From Qipengyuania marincola (GTDB taxonomy: Bacteria > Pseudomonadota > Alphaproteobacteria > Sphingomonadales > Sphingomonadaceae), in assembly GCF_029688625.1 (NCBI RefSeq), contig NZ_JARULC010000002.1, forward strand, positions 62,001 to 126,000: DNA of 64,000 nucleotides, given 5' to 3'. Positions 35,033 through 44,237 of the stretch are shown piece by piece. The notes under the pieces are model-generated. The model saw only the letters and a program-made list of their open reading frames with translations. It did no database searches and had not been told where the DNA came from. A program made the position numbers and the translations under genes. Within the stretch, counting starts at the first letter, position 1; each line of letters begins with the position of its first letter.

Positions 35033-35206
35033 ATGAATTCCGACAAGTCACAGACAACAGGCCAGCAGGGGGCGAAGGTCGCAAAGCCTGCGGACTCGGA
35101 CCCCCAGTGGGCCAACGGGTTGCGCAGGCTGTACGATTCGGTAGTGGATGAACCGCTGCCTGACAGCTTCAAGGATCTGCTCGAGAAACTGGATACGAAG
35201 GACTGA
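35033..35206 (+). CDS. nepR: Anti-sigma factor NepR
   Basis: A 57-residue protein that holds EcfG inactive until PhyR takes it away. The conserved core is WANGLRRLYDSVVDEPLPDS followed by FKDLLEKLD, with a disordered N-terminal 25 residues as usual. The start at 35033 is chosen by family length. Its stop overlaps the ecfG ATG (TGATG). Easy to miss because of size, but the position and motif are diagnostic. Confidence 0.94.
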   Translation: MNSDKSQTTGQQGAKVAKPADSDPQWANGLRRLYDSVVDEPLPDSFKDLLEKLDTKD

Positions 35207-35814
35207 TGGGAGGCAATCAACGAACGGCCTCCGAGAAGGCCGACTTCAAGCGGGAACTGACGGAAGTCGTTCCCCACCTGCGCGCGTTTGCGCGCGGCCT
35301 GTGCGGCCGTGCCGACATGGCGGACGATTTGGTGCAGGAAACCCTGCTCAAGGCCTGGGCGGCGCAGGAACGCTTCCAGCCCGGTACCAGCATGCGCGCG
35401 TGGACCTTCGTCATCCTGCGCAATGCCTATCTCACCGACATGCGTCGCAACCGCTTCCGCGGGGAATATGACGAAACGGTGGCCGAACGCATCCTGACTG
35501 CACCCGCAGGCCAGGAAGAACCGATCCATCTGTCGGACATGCATCGCGCCCTGCTCACGCTCCCGCCCGAGCGGCGCGAGGCCCTGTTGCTGGTCGGCGC
35601 CGGCGGATTTTCTTACGAGGAAGCGGCCACGATCTGTGATTGCGCCGTGGGCACGATCAAGAGCCGGGTCGGACGCGCCCGCGCCGCGCTCAATGCCATG
35701 CTCAGCGACGGCAGTATTCCGAAGCGGTCGATCGACGACGATGCGGCCCACCGGGCGATCCTGGAGGAGCTCGACGACGTCGCGGCCGGCAATGGCATCG
35801 CTGCCCGCAGCTGA
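35206..35814 (+). CDS. ecfG: General stress sigma factor EcfG
   Basis: A 202-residue ECF15-group sigma factor. Region 2 is LRAFARGLCGRADMADDLVQ and TLLKAWAAQERFQPGTSMRA with WTFVILRNAYLTDMRR; region 4 is LTLPPERREALLLVGAGGFS and YEEAATICDCAVGTIKSRVG. Translation is coupled to nepR. It recognises GGAAC-N16/17-CGTT, sites of which lie before phyR, nepR and the single-domain response regulator here. Confidence 0.96.
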   Translation: MGGNQRTASEKADFKRELTEVVPHLRAFARGLCGRADMADDLVQETLLKAWAAQERFQPGTSMRAWTFVILRNAYLTDMRRNRFRGEYDETVAERILTAPAGQEEPIHLSDMHRALLTLPPERREALLLVGAGGFSYEEAATICDCAVGTIKSRVGRARAALNAMLSDGSIPKRSIDDDAAHRAILEELDDVAAGNGIAARS

Positions 35815-35873
35815 CGGACCGGCCCCCGCGCCGCGCGCCGGACCGTCCTCGACCCCGTACGCGGTTTAGGCCG

Positions 35874-37049
35874 ATGGAGGAGCAGCCGACCTCGCTGCCC
35901 GAAAAGGCCGCGCCTCACCCGCCCGCGCCTTCGCGCAGGCTGGCCTTTGCCCGGCAGGAATTGCGCCTGATCTCGTCGCTGGTGCTGCTGATCGGCCTCG
36001 GATTGTTCCTCGCGCTGCCGTTCGTCCTGTCGATCGGGGCCGTCGTGTTCCTCCCCGTCGTGACGGCGCTTGTTCTTACAGTCATCCTTTCCCCACTGGC
36101 GGACCGGCTGAATGGCTGGGGACTGCCCAATGCTATCGCTTCCTTGATAGCCTTGCTGGTGTTCTTCGCAGTCCTGCTGCTCGCGCTCGCCCTCATTCTT
36201 CAGCCGGCCATTGCCCTGTTCGACGATGTTCCGGCGATGGTGAACCAGACCATCGAACGCTTTGGAGAATTGCAACGCCGCTTCGCCTGGGTGGCACAGA
36301 TCAACCAGCAACTGGCCGACCTAATGCAGAGAGAGGGTGGTCGCGAAGTGGTTCTGGCGAGTCCGAGCCTGCTCGAGGAGCTGGCCTTCGCCACACCCGG
36401 GCTGGTGCTCGAAACCGTGCTGACCCTGCTCATGGCCTATTTCATGATCGAGGCGCGCATCCGCCTGCGCCAGCGGCTGCTGTTCGGCCGCGCAAATTTC
36501 GGCACCAGCATCAAGGCGGCTCGCGTTATGCGCGAAGTGCAGGATCGCGTAGCATCCTACATCCTCACGGTCGGCTGGATCAACACGATGGTCGGCGTGG
36601 TCGTCGCGCTCGGGGCTTGGGCGCTGGGGATCGAGGCACCGATCATGTGGGGCGGACTTGCGGCCTTGCTGAACTTCCTGCCTTATATCGGACCGATCGT
36701 GATGGTGACGCTGCTCGGCCTGTTCGGCATCGGCACGGCCGACACCATCCTGCTCGGCCTCGTGCCGGCCCTCGCCTATCTCGCGCTCCACACGGTAGAG
36801 GCGAATGTGATAACTCCGTCGATTCTCGGGGCGCGGTTCACCATGAACCCGGTGCTGATCCTGATCGCCCTGTCGTATTTCTCGTGGATCTGGGGTGTGT
36901 TCGGCGCGCTGCTGTCGGTGCCCATCCTGCTGATGCTGACGGCGCTGTTCGATCACGTCGGCCGCCCCAACCTCGTCGGCTTCATATTCGGGGAGCCGCT
37001 GTTCGGGCAGGAAATCCTCGCCGGCGGCGAAGACAGCCCCACCGAGTGA
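35874..37049 (+). CDS. AI-2E family (PerM-like) transporter
   Basis: A 391-residue inner-membrane protein with about eight membrane segments and the family signature GLAALLNFLPYIGPIVMVTL with HTVEANVITPSILGARFTMN. PerM/TqsA relatives export signal or metabolite molecules or act as ion antiporters; the substrate here is unknown. The ATG at 35874 comes 59 bp after ecfG in the same direction, so it may be read from the stress operon. A bidirectional terminator follows at once. Confidence 0.85.
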   Translation: MEEQPTSLPEKAAPHPPAPSRRLAFARQELRLISSLVLLIGLGLFLALPFVLSIGAVVFLPVVTALVLTVILSPLADRLNGWGLPNAIASLIALLVFFAVLLLALALILQPAIALFDDVPAMVNQTIERFGELQRRFAWVAQINQQLADLMQREGGREVVLASPSLLEELAFATPGLVLETVLTLLMAYFMIEARIRLRQRLLFGRANFGTSIKAARVMREVQDRVASYILTVGWINTMVGVVVALGAWALGIEAPIMWGGLAALLNFLPYIGPIVMVTLLGLFGIGTADTILLGLVPALAYLALHTVEANVITPSILGARFTMNPVLILIALSYFSWIWGVFGALLSVPILLMLTALFDHVGRPNLVGFIFGEPLFGQEILAGGEDSPTE

Positions 37050-37056
37050 TAGCATG

Positions 37057-37091
37057 AAAAAACCCGCGGCACGCATGGCGCCGCGGGTTTT
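37057..37091. terminator. Bidirectional hairpin terminator
   Basis: A perfect 12-bp stem AAAACCCGCGGC / GCCGCGGGTTTT (37059-37070 and 37080-37091), with A and T runs on both sides, between the convergent transporter and superoxide dismutase genes. Confidence 0.9.
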
Positions 37092-37112
37092 CAATCAATG
37101 AAGAAGCCGGTT

Positions 37113-37724
37113 TTAGCTCGGGTACGTCCAGGTCTTGCCCCGTGCGAGGTTCTCGCTGGCGAAGCTCCAGTTGAGCTTGCCGTTCACTGCCTCGAGATAT
37201 TCCGGGCGGGCATTCTGGTGATCGAGATAATAGGCGTGCTCCCACAGGTCGATGACCAGCAGCGGATTGACGCCGTCCTGATCGGCCAGAGTGTCGCCAT
37301 CGTGGGTTTCCTCGATGGTCAGCTTGCCACCCTTTTCGGCCAGCCAGACCCAGCCGCTGGCGAAATGGCCGGCGCCGCGTTCCTTCAGCTTGCCCTTTAG
37401 GTCATCGACCGAGCCGAAATCCCGGTCGATCATGGACTTGAGCTCGTCCGAAGCTGCGGTTTCCTCGGCTGCAAGCGAGTGCCAGTAGAAGCCGTGGTTC
37501 CAGCTCTGGGCGGAGTTGTTGAACAGGCCCTGGTCCGACCCGCGCGCAGCCGAAATCACCTGCTCCAGGCTCTTGCCCGAATGATCGGTGCCTTCGATCG
37601 CGGCATTGGTCTTGTCGATATAGGCCTTGTGATGCTTGCCGTGGTGGAATGACAGCGTGCGGGCCGAGATGGCAGGCTCCAGCGCCTTGTCGTCATACGG
37701 TAGGTCGATAAGCTCGAATGCCAT
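37113..37724 (-). CDS. sodB: Superoxide dismutase, Fe/Mn type
   Basis: A 203-residue cytosolic enzyme. Metal ligands are in TLSFHHGKHHKAYID, SWNHGFYWHSL and DLWEHAYYLDHQNARPEYLE. The AQSWNHGFYW form, with glutamine next to the metal site, points to iron as the usual metal. The start at 37724 matches the family N-terminus AFELIDLPY. It ends at a bidirectional terminator. No EcfG-type promoter could be found upstream. Confidence 0.95.
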   Translation of the reverse strand: MAFELIDLPYDDKALEPAISARTLSFHHGKHHKAYIDKTNAAIEGTDHSGKSLEQVISAARGSDQGLFNNSAQSWNHGFYWHSLAAEETAASDELKSMIDRDFGSVDDLKGKLKERGAGHFASGWVWLAEKGGKLTIEETHDGDTLADQDGVNPLLVIDLWEHAYYLDHQNARPEYLEAVNGKLNWSFASENLARGKTWTYPS

Positions 37725-37892
37725 GGGATCCCCTCTGGATTGGCGTGAAAAAATTCCGGTTCGGTCCTGCAACGCGTGAACGCGACAAGGGTTGCAGCGC
37801 CGTCGGATAAAATGCTCCGGTTCGCGGCGGGGCTTTCCTTCGCCAGCCAATCACGCCACAGGACTCCCGAACGCAAGCGACGGACAGACGAG

Positions 37893-39230
37893 ATGGCACG
37901 CAAGTTTTTCGGGACCGACGGGATCCGCGGCCGCACCAACCAGGGCGTTATGACGGCCGAAACCGCCATGCATGTCGGGCAGGCGGCGGGCACGCATTTC
38001 CTGCGCGGCGAACATCGCCATCGGGTCGTGATCGGCAAGGACACGCGGTTGTCGGGCTACATGATGGAAAGCGCCCTCGTCGCCGGTTTCACCAGCGTCG
38101 GGATGGACGTGATCATGACCGGCCCGCTCCCCACGCCCGCCATCGCGCTGCTCACGCGCGAGATGCGCGCCGACCTCGGCGTGATGATCTCGGCCAGCCA
38201 TAATCCGTTCGAGGACAATGGCATCAAGCTGTTCGGACCCGACGGGTTCAAACTTTCCGATGATGCGGAAGCCGCGATCGAGACCCTGCTGGATCAGAAG
38301 CCGCTGCTGGTCGACCCGCACCGGATCGGTCGCGCGCGGCGCATCGACGATGCACGGGGCCGTTACATCCACGCGATCAAGCAGTCCGTGGCGAGCGACA
38401 TCCGCTTCGACGGGCTCAAGGTCGTGGTCGACTGCGCCAATGGCGCTGCGTATCAGGTCGCTCCGTCGGTCATCTGGGAACTCGGCGCCGAAGTGATCGC
38501 GATCGGCGTGTCTCCCAACGGCACCAACATCAACGACGGCGTCGGTTCGACGGCGCTCGATGCGATCAAGGCGCGCGTTGTTGAGGAACAGGCGGACATC
38601 GGGATCGCGCTCGACGGTGACGCGGATCGGCTGATCGTGGTCGACGAGAAGGGGGCGGTCGTCGACGGCGACCAGATCATGGCGCTGATCGCCACCCGCA
38701 TGCACGAGCGTGGCTCGCTGACCGGGGGCGGCGTGGTGGCTACCGTCATGTCGAACCTCGGGCTGGAACGATATCTGGAGAGCTTGGGTCTAACGCTGGA
38801 ACGCACCAAGGTTGGCGATCGCTATGTGCTCGAACGGATGAAGGAAGGCGGATTCAACGTCGGAGGCGAACAGTCGGGCCACATGATCCTGCTAGATTAC
38901 GGCACGACGGGCGACGGTTCGGTGGCCGCACTGCGCGTTCTTGCCAGCCTCGTGCGCTCCGGCAAGCCGGCGAGCGAGCTGCTGCACGTGTTCGATCCGG
39001 TTCCCCAATTGCTCAAGAACGTGCGCTATTCCGGTGGCAAGCCGCTTGACCACGAAAACGTCCGCTCGGTCATTGCGGAAAGCGAGACCGAGCTTGCGGG
39101 CAAGGGCCGGCTCGTCATCCGCCCGTCGGGAACCGAACCCGTCATCAGGGTCATGGCCGAAGGCGACGATGCCGGACAGGTCGAACGCGTGGTTGACCGG
39201 ATTTGCGATGCGGTGAGGGACGCCGTCTGA
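37893..39230 (+). CDS. glmM: Phosphoglucosamine mutase
   Basis: A 445-residue enzyme that interconverts glucosamine-6-phosphate and glucosamine-1-phosphate for cell wall and LPS precursors. The phosphoserine is S102 in [15 protein letters not shown]; the metal loop is [13 protein letters not shown]; the sugar loop GGEQSGHMI and phosphate loop [12 protein letters not shown] are complete. The start at 37893 gives the usual [13 protein letters not shown]. Its stop overlaps the next gene (TGATG). Confidence 0.97.
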   Translation: MARKFFGTDGIRGRTNQGVMTAETAMHVGQAAGTHFLRGEHRHRVVIGKDTRLSGYMMESALVAGFTSVGMDVIMTGPLPTPAIALLTREMRADLGVMISASHNPFEDNGIKLFGPDGFKLSDDAEAAIETLLDQKPLLVDPHRIGRARRIDDARGRYIHAIKQSVASDIRFDGLKVVVDCANGAAYQVAPSVIWELGAEVIAIGVSPNGTNINDGVGSTALDAIKARVVEEQADIGIALDGDADRLIVVDEKGAVVDGDQIMALIATRMHERGSLTGGGVVATVMSNLGLERYLESLGLTLERTKVGDRYVLERMKEGGFNVGGEQSGHMILLDYGTTGDGSVAALRVLASLVRSGKPASELLHVFDPVPQLLKNVRYSGGKPLDHENVRSVIAESETELAGKGRLVIRPSGTEPVIRVMAEGDDAGQVERVVDRICDAVRDAV

Positions 39231-39457
39231 TGCCGCTCGAGATGCGGCCCGATTGCGAGCGCTGCGGCGCCGACTTGCCAGCAGAAGCCCCTGGAGCCTT
39301 CATCTGCAGCTTCGAATGCACCTTTTGCGCCCAATGCGCCGATGATCTCGACGACATCTGCCCCACTTGCGGCGGCGAGCTGATGGATCGCCCCACCCGC
39401 GCGAAAAAGCTTCAGGACAAGTTCCCGCCCTCCACCACCCGCAGGTTCAAGGGCTGA
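39230..39457 (+). CDS. DUF1272 zinc-ribbon-like small protein
   Basis: A 75-residue protein with four pairs of cysteines: CERC, then ICSFECTFCAQCADD and ICPTCGGEL, as in DUF1272 proteins, which probably bind zinc. The function of the family is not established. The ATG overlaps the glmM stop; thiD starts 1 bp after its stop. Confidence 0.85.
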   Translation: MPLEMRPDCERCGADLPAEAPGAFICSFECTFCAQCADDLDDICPTCGGELMDRPTRAKKLQDKFPPSTTRRFKG

Positions 39458-39458
39458 G

Positions 39459-40271
39459 ATGGATCGTCAGGCAAGCCCGCCCCGCATTCTCTCTATCGCC
39501 GGTTCCGACAGTTCGGGCGGAGCCGGCATTCAGGCTGATATCAAGACCATCGCCATGCTGGGCGGATATGCGATGACTGCCATCACCGCCGTCACGGCGC
39601 AGAATACGCGCGGTGTCCAAGGCATCGAGACGATGCATCCCGACCTCGTGATGGACCAGGTGGAAAGCTGCCTGGAAGATATCGGCGCCGATGCGATCAA
39701 GATCGGCATGCTCGGGTCTGCGGACATCGCGCAGAGGCTGGCCGAGCGCCTCGACAGCTTTGCCGGGCCGATCGTGTTCGATCCTGTCATGGTCGCCACC
39801 AGCGGTGCGGACCTCGCGAGCGAGGCAACGATTGCGGCTTTCGGCGCGCTGATGGACATCGCCACCCTCGTCACGCCCAACCTGCCCGAACTCGCCGCGC
39901 TGACCGGCCGCCATACGCTGGCGGAGGCGGATATTTACGATGCCGCGGGCGAACTGGCGAAGCGCCACGATACCCTAGTCCTGGCCAAGGGTGGGCATGG
40001 TGACGGAGACGAGATCATCGACCGCATCGTCTCCGCCTCGGGCAAGCTCGGCAGTTTCGGCCATGCCCGCATCGACACGCGGCACACCCATGGCACGGGC
40101 TGCACTCTGTCTGCCGCGCTCGCGACCTTTCTCGCCCATGGCCAGCCGCTCACCCATGCGGTGCGCCTCGCCCGCGCCTTCACCTTCGCCGCGATCGAGA
40201 ATGCGCCCGGCTTTGGCGAAGGCAGCGGACCGCTCGGCCATCAGGCCGTACGTTCGCTATCCTCCGACTGA
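39459..40271 (+). CDS. thiD: Hydroxymethylpyrimidine/phosphomethylpyrimidine kinase
   Basis: A 270-residue ribokinase-fold enzyme of thiamine synthesis. The N-terminal signature ILSIAGSDSSGGAGIQADIK and the C-terminal DTRHTHGTGCTLSAALATFL with the catalytic aspartate/cysteine region are intact. It performs both phosphorylation steps of HMP. Ends 6 bp from the convergent LOG family gene. No TPP riboswitch is evident because it is inside an operon. Confidence 0.95.
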   Translation: MDRQASPPRILSIAGSDSSGGAGIQADIKTIAMLGGYAMTAITAVTAQNTRGVQGIETMHPDLVMDQVESCLEDIGADAIKIGMLGSADIAQRLAERLDSFAGPIVFDPVMVATSGADLASEATIAAFGALMDIATLVTPNLPELAALTGRHTLAEADIYDAAGELAKRHDTLVLAKGGHGDGDEIIDRIVSASGKLGSFGHARIDTRHTHGTGCTLSAALATFLAHGQPLTHAVRLARAFTFAAIENAPGFGEGSGPLGHQAVRSLSSD

Positions 40272-40277
40272 GGCGGC

Positions 40278-41168
40278 CTACCGATCGAGGTCGTAGAAGG
40301 CGCTGATATGCGCCCAGGCCTCGTCGGCGGTTTCGCACCAGCGGAAGAGGTCGAGGTCCTTCCTCGAGATCGTGCCTTCCTCAGCGATCGCTTCGAAATT
40401 GACGACGCGGGTCCAGAAGTCCTTGCCGAACAAAAGGATCGGCATCGGCTTCATCTTGCCCGTCTGGATCAGTGTCAGCAGCTCGAAAAATTCGTCGAAG
40501 GTCCCGAAGCCGCCCGGAAAGACCGCCACAGCCTTTGCGCGCAAGAGGAAGTGCATCTTGCGCAGCGCGAAGTAATGAAAGTTGAGCGACAGATACGGCG
40601 TTACGTAGCTGTTGGGCGCCTGCTCGTGCGGAAGAATGATGTTGAGCCCGATGCTCTCCCCGCCCGCGTCGCTCGCACCGCGATTGGCCGCTTCCATGAT
40701 CGACGGGCCGCCTCCGGAGCAGACGACGAACTGGCGTTTTCCGCCTTCGATGATCGATTTTTCGGTGACGAGCCGCGCCAGCTTGCGCGCTTCGCCGTAA
40801 TACTTGCTTTTCTTGACGAGGTTTTCGACCACGATGCGCTCGTCGTCGGGCAGGTCCTTCGCGCTTGCCAGCGCCTCTTCCGCAGACTCGGGCGGCGGTA
40901 TCCGCGCGCTGCCATACATGACCATGGTCGATCCGACCCCCGCCTCGTCGAGCAGCATTTCCGGCTTCAGCAGCTCCAGCTGGAATCGCACCGGGCGCAA
41001 TTCTTCGCGCAGCAGGAAATCCTTGTCCTGGAATGCCAGCTTGTAGGCGGGATGCGCCGTTTGCGGGGTCTGTTGCTCCAGACCCTTTTTCTCAAATTCG
41101 GCTTCTTGCTGTGCCGGATAGAACTTGCGGTCGCCAAGTTCCGCCTTGCGCTTTTCTTCTTCTGTCAT
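40278..41168 (-). CDS. LOG family (TIGR00730) Rossmann-fold protein
   Basis: A 296-residue protein with the lysine-decarboxylase-like LOG motifs: VCSGGGPSIMEAANRGA and FPGGFGTFDEFFELLTLIQ, the PGGxGT site for the nucleotide substrate. The family hydrolyses cytokinin riboside monophosphates or related nucleotides. The N-terminal 70 residues are an extra charged segment seen in the long bacterial members. The start at 41168 is the first after the tRNA-Trp gene. Confidence 0.85.
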   Translation of the reverse strand: MTEEEKRKAELGDRKFYPAQQEAEFEKKGLEQQTPQTAHPAYKLAFQDKDFLLREELRPVRFQLELLKPEMLLDEAGVGSTMVMYGSARIPPPESAEEALASAKDLPDDERIVVENLVKKSKYYGEARKLARLVTEKSIIEGGKRQFVVCSGGGPSIMEAANRGASDAGGESIGLNIILPHEQAPNSYVTPYLSLNFHYFALRKMHFLLRAKAVAVFPGGFGTFDEFFELLTLIQTGKMKPMPILLFGKDFWTRVVNFEAIAEEGTISRKDLDLFRWCETADEAWAHISAFYDLDR

Positions 41169-41221
41169 GCGCGGCGCGATAGGGCGGGCATGACACGCCG
41201 ACAAGTGCGGAAAGAGGGAAA

Positions 41222-41297
41222 TGGCAGGGGTGACAGGATTCGAACCCGTGGCCCTCGGTTTTGGAGACCGATGCTCTACCAGCTGAGCTACACCCCT
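41222..41297 (-). tRNA. tRNA-Trp (anticodon CCA)
   Basis: A 76-nt minus-strand cloverleaf: acceptor AGGGGTG/CACCCCT, D arm GCTC/GAGC, anticodon stem CGGT/ACCG with loop CTCCAAA, T arm ACGGG TTCGAAT CCTGT, discriminator G, encoded CCA. Confidence 0.97.
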
Positions 41298-41394
41298 GCA
41301 GCGAGGGCGCGCTCTAATATGCGTGCGCGCGAATAGCAAGGAGCATCTCCTGCCCCGATAGGAAGTGGCTTTGCAAGCTGGTAGGGTGCCACCC

Positions 41395-42117
41395 ATGCAC
41401 GCTCCTGCATCCCCAGTGATTCCCGTCGAACTGCTGCTGCGGGCCTATCGCGCCGGTGTTTTCCCGATGGCGGATCACCGCAGCGATCCGGAAGTCTACT
41501 GGGTCGAGCCGCGGGAGCGTGCGGTCATCCCGCTCGACGGTTTCCGCATGACGAAAAGCCTGCGTAAGACCATCCGGCGGGACCGCTTTCGGATCACCTG
41601 CGATCAGGCCTTCGCCGAGGTCATCGCCGCCTGCGCGGAGCCGCGCGAAGAGCACGCAGAAAGCTGGATCAGCCACCGGATCGAGGCGAGCTACAACGCG
41701 CTTGCCGATGCCGGCTATGCCCATTCGATCGAATGCTGGGATGACGGCGAGCTTGCCGGCGGGCTCTATGGCGTCGCCTTCGATCGGGTGTTCTGCGGGG
41801 AGAGCATGTTCAGCCGCCAAGCCGACGCCAGCAAGGTCGCACTCGCCTGGCTGGTTGCCGTGATGCGCGAGGCCGGCTACCGCCTGCTCGACTGCCAGTT
41901 CATGACAACGCACCTTGCGAGCATGGGGGCCGTGGCGCTGCCGCAGGCGAGCTATCTCGATTTGCTGTCGCAGGCCATGGGCCGCCCCTTGCAGACCATC
42001 CCGGCAGTCATGGCGCGCTATTCCGAAGCGGCTGTCTCGTCCGCATCCGCACCGGCTTCGCCGTCGCCCTCCTCGCCAGGGAAGCTCATCGCACAATCCT
42101 TTACCCAGACATCGTAG
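41395..42117 (+). CDS. aat: Leucyl/phenylalanyl-tRNA--protein transferase
   Basis: A 240-residue enzyme that adds Leu or Phe to N-terminal Arg or Lys, marking proteins for ClpS/ClpAP; clpS is in the same window. The family core is AYRAGVFPMAD, WVEPRERAVIPLDGF, HSIECWDDGELAGGLYGVAF and FCGESMFSRQADASKVAL, with FMTTHLASMGAV near the end. The last 30 residues are a serine/proline-rich tail that the family does not need and that lies over the convergent DUF2155 gene (100-bp overlap). The start at 41395 is preferred to the earlier TTG frame. Confidence 0.94.
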   Translation: MHAPASPVIPVELLLRAYRAGVFPMADHRSDPEVYWVEPRERAVIPLDGFRMTKSLRKTIRRDRFRITCDQAFAEVIAACAEPREEHAESWISHRIEASYNALADAGYAHSIECWDDGELAGGLYGVAFDRVFCGESMFSRQADASKVALAWLVAVMREAGYRLLDCQFMTTHLASMGAVALPQASYLDLLSQAMGRPLQTIPAVMARYSEAAVSSASAPASPSPSSPGKLIAQSFTQTS

Positions 42118-42560
42118 ATCGGGTGTTCGACCACGTTCAGGCTGGGCGAATTCTTGAACAGCCAGCCCGAGAAGATGCGGCGGAACTGATCCTCGCTACC
42201 GCGCTGGCGCGCCAGGACCTGAACGAAGGCGCCGGTTTCTTCCGGCATTTCCCACGGGGCCGTGCGCTCGCACGCCTGCAGGCGGACGATGATGTCCCCC
42301 ACCCGGCGCTGTTGGCCAGGGGTCAGCTCGATATCCTGGCTCAGATTGTTGCGTTTGTTGAGAATCCCGATCGTCGCCACCCGATCTTCCATCGGCGTGC
42401 CGATCCCGGCTTCCGCGGCCGGCTGCTCCGGCATTTCGACCTGCTGCAGCTCTTCGGGTATCTCGGTTTCGACCGCCGCGGGCGTTTCGGGCGGATCATC
42501 GGAGCAGGCGCCCAGAACGGCGAGCGCGCAGCCAAGGACGAGTGCCCTGCCCAAGCTCAC
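42018..42560 (-). CDS. DUF2155 lipoprotein
   Basis: A 180-residue protein. Lipobox VLGACSD near residue 19. The DUF2155 core includes VATIGILNKRNNLSQDIEL, LQACERTAPWEMPEETGAFV and FSGWLFKNSPSLNVVEHPIY with DVWVKDC. Two cysteines may form a disulfide. The family is specific to alphaproteobacteria and sits beside the NDUFA12 gene, suggesting a link to the respiratory chain or envelope. Its ATG overlaps the NDUFA12 stop. Confidence 0.88.
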   Translation of the reverse strand: MSLGRALVLGCALAVLGACSDDPPETPAAVETEIPEELQQVEMPEQPAAEAGIGTPMEDRVATIGILNKRNNLSQDIELTPGQQRRVGDIIVRLQACERTAPWEMPEETGAFVQVLARQRGSEDQFRRIFSGWLFKNSPSLNVVEHPIYDVWVKDCAMSFPGEEGDGEAGADADETAASE

Positions 42561-42979
42561 GCGTCCGGCGACCAGGCTTCGTAATCGCCGGCGGTTCGCG
42601 CCCGCTTCCCGCCACGTTCAAGCGCGCCGGCCGGGCGATATGCGTCGGCTGTCCCGGTGGCATTGGGCGTGTAATCCGCTTCCCAGATCCGCGGCGCCGG
42701 CAGGAAGCTTTCGGGCACGTCGTCGCCTGCGCCATGCAGCCAGCCGTGCCATTCGGAGGGAATGCGGCTGGCGTCGTTGCTACCCTCGTAGATCACCCAG
42801 CGACGCTCTCGCGCCGTGTAGGAGCCGCCCGTCGGAAGCTTGTCGCGCTTGTTTTTCGAACGGTAATACTTGTTGCCCTGCGCGTCGGTGCCGACATGCT
42901 CGCCATTGCGCGAGGACCACAGCATGGTGCCGATGGTGGCACCGTTCCACCAGGTGAAGATCTTGCCGAGAAAGCTCAT
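42557..42979 (-). CDS. NADH:ubiquinone oxidoreductase NDUFA12-type subunit
   Basis: A 140-residue accessory subunit of complex I, shared by mitochondria and alphaproteobacteria. The signature GEHVGTDAQGNKYYR, then RRWVIYEGSNDASRIPSEWH and GWLHGAGDD, is clear. It acts at the cytoplasmic side of the inner membrane. It is upstream of and coupled to the DUF2155 gene by a 4-bp overlap. Confidence 0.94.
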   Translation of the reverse strand: MSFLGKIFTWWNGATIGTMLWSSRNGEHVGTDAQGNKYYRSKNKRDKLPTGGSYTARERRWVIYEGSNDASRIPSEWHGWLHGAGDDVPESFLPAPRIWEADYTPNATGTADAYRPAGALERGGKRARTAGDYEAWSPDA

Positions 42980-43039
42980 GCCGGGCCGGTTAGCGGATTC
43001 GCGCGCGGGGGGGAAGCGCCCGCTTGCGCAAATTCTGCG

Positions 43040-43555
43040 CTACCACGTCACCTTGTCGCCCGGCTCGATCCCGAGCTCTTGTGCCAGACCGCCGCGCAGT
43101 TCGAGCACGCCGAGCACCGGTCCGACCGAATAGACCGATTCGAGCGAGTATGGCTCGGTCATCGCGGCAATGTTGCTGATCCGGCCGTCGGGCCCGATGA
43201 AGATGATATCGAGCGGCAGCGGCGTATTCTTCATCCAGAAACTCTGCGCCGTCGTCCCGTCGTAGGGGAAGATCATTCCTTCATCGTCGGGCAGCTGGGT
43301 GCGGAACATCAGGCCCTGCCGCTGCGCCTCGGCAGTATCGGCCAGTTCGACGCGGAAAGAATGGGTTCCGGACGCGCCGGACACGGTCAGCGGAACGACT
43401 TTGAGCCCCGAGACCGGGTGCGTGGCTTCGGTTGCGGTTTCCGCGGCGGGATTCGCTTCTGCCGCAGGTTGCGGAGAGCAGGCCGCCAACGCCGCGAATC
43501 CGGCTGCCGCCAAGGCGCAGTTGGTCACCCGTCGTCTGATGCTTCTGCGACCCAT
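43040..43555 (-). CDS. DUF192 lipoprotein
   Basis: A 171-residue protein with lipobox ALAACSP and a DUF192 domain (AEAQRQGLMFRTQLPDDEGM, FWMKNTPLPLDIIFIGPDGR, VLELRGGLAQELGI). The family function is not known. Its 5' end overlaps the end of recX by 31 bp on the same strand, so the two are likely cotranscribed. Confidence 0.88.
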   Translation of the reverse strand: MGRRSIRRRVTNCALAAAGFAALAACSPQPAAEANPAAETATEATHPVSGLKVVPLTVSGASGTHSFRVELADTAEAQRQGLMFRTQLPDDEGMIFPYDGTTAQSFWMKNTPLPLDIIFIGPDGRISNIAAMTEPYSLESVYSVGPVLGVLELRGGLAQELGIEPGDKVTW

Positions 43556-44106
43556 TCTTCGAGCTCCTCGACAGTGGCGGCTTCGAGCACTCGCCGTGCC
43601 GCATCGAAATCATGGCCCGCGCGCAGCATTGCGGCAAGCCGCTTTTCGCGGAGCTTCAGGCCAGCCTGGGCATCCGGCGGAGGCGGCGCACCGAAAGGTC
43701 CGAACTTGCGCCGGCGTGCCAGCGCGAAGATGGCGCGCCGTCGGTCCGCCTCGTCAGGTACAAGCTCGCTGCGCACACTCTCGCCGATCTCGGCGGCGCG
43801 CAGGGCCTCCTCCACCCGGCGCGATCCATAGCCGCGGTCGAGGAGGCCGCGCGCCTTCGCGCGCCCATATGCCTCGTCGTCGACATAGCGCCGCTCGACG
43901 AAGCGCGCGACGAGCGCATCGATATCCGGTTCGCCCTCCTCGTCCCAGCCGCGCTCGCGCAACTTTCGCCGTAGGTAGGCGCCAAGCTTGCCCGCACTTG
44001 TGGAAAAGCGTGCGACATAGGCCAGCGCAAGTTCTTCCAGCCGCGCCCTGTCGAGCGGTTTGGGCGTGCGCTTTCTACGACGGGATGTTGCCTGGCCGGT
44101 GGTCAT
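43525..44106 (-). CDS. recX: Regulatory protein RecX
   Basis: A 193-residue all-helical protein that modulates RecA filaments. The repeated three-helix pattern is seen in LEELALAYVARFSTSAGKLGAYL, RRYVDDEAYGRAKARGLLDR-like and GYGSRRVEEALRAAEIG stretches. The start at 44106 is chosen for a normal N-terminus. recA is not in the window. It overlaps the DUF192 gene at its 3' end. Confidence 0.85.
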   Translation of the reverse strand: MTTGQATSRRRKRTPKPLDRARLEELALAYVARFSTSAGKLGAYLRRKLRERGWDEEGEPDIDALVARFVERRYVDDEAYGRAKARGLLDRGYGSRRVEEALRAAEIGESVRSELVPDEADRRRAIFALARRRKFGPFGAPPPPDAQAGLKLREKRLAAMLRAGHDFDAARRVLEAATVEELEEWVAEASDDG

Positions 44107-44237
44107 CGGCCATATTCCTGCCACAGTCCTTATCAAATGGGAAAGGCTGTACGGGCGTTTGCGCCAAGACAAACGCCTTTGGGAACCATGAGGGTGGCCT
44201 CGAGCGCCTTATAATCCACGGGTATCGCTACATTATT

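Noticed and set aside
37725..37800. Possible EcfG promoter before superoxide dismutase
   Set aside because: Only partial GAAC-like strings are present on the minus strand; the -35/-10 pair is missing.
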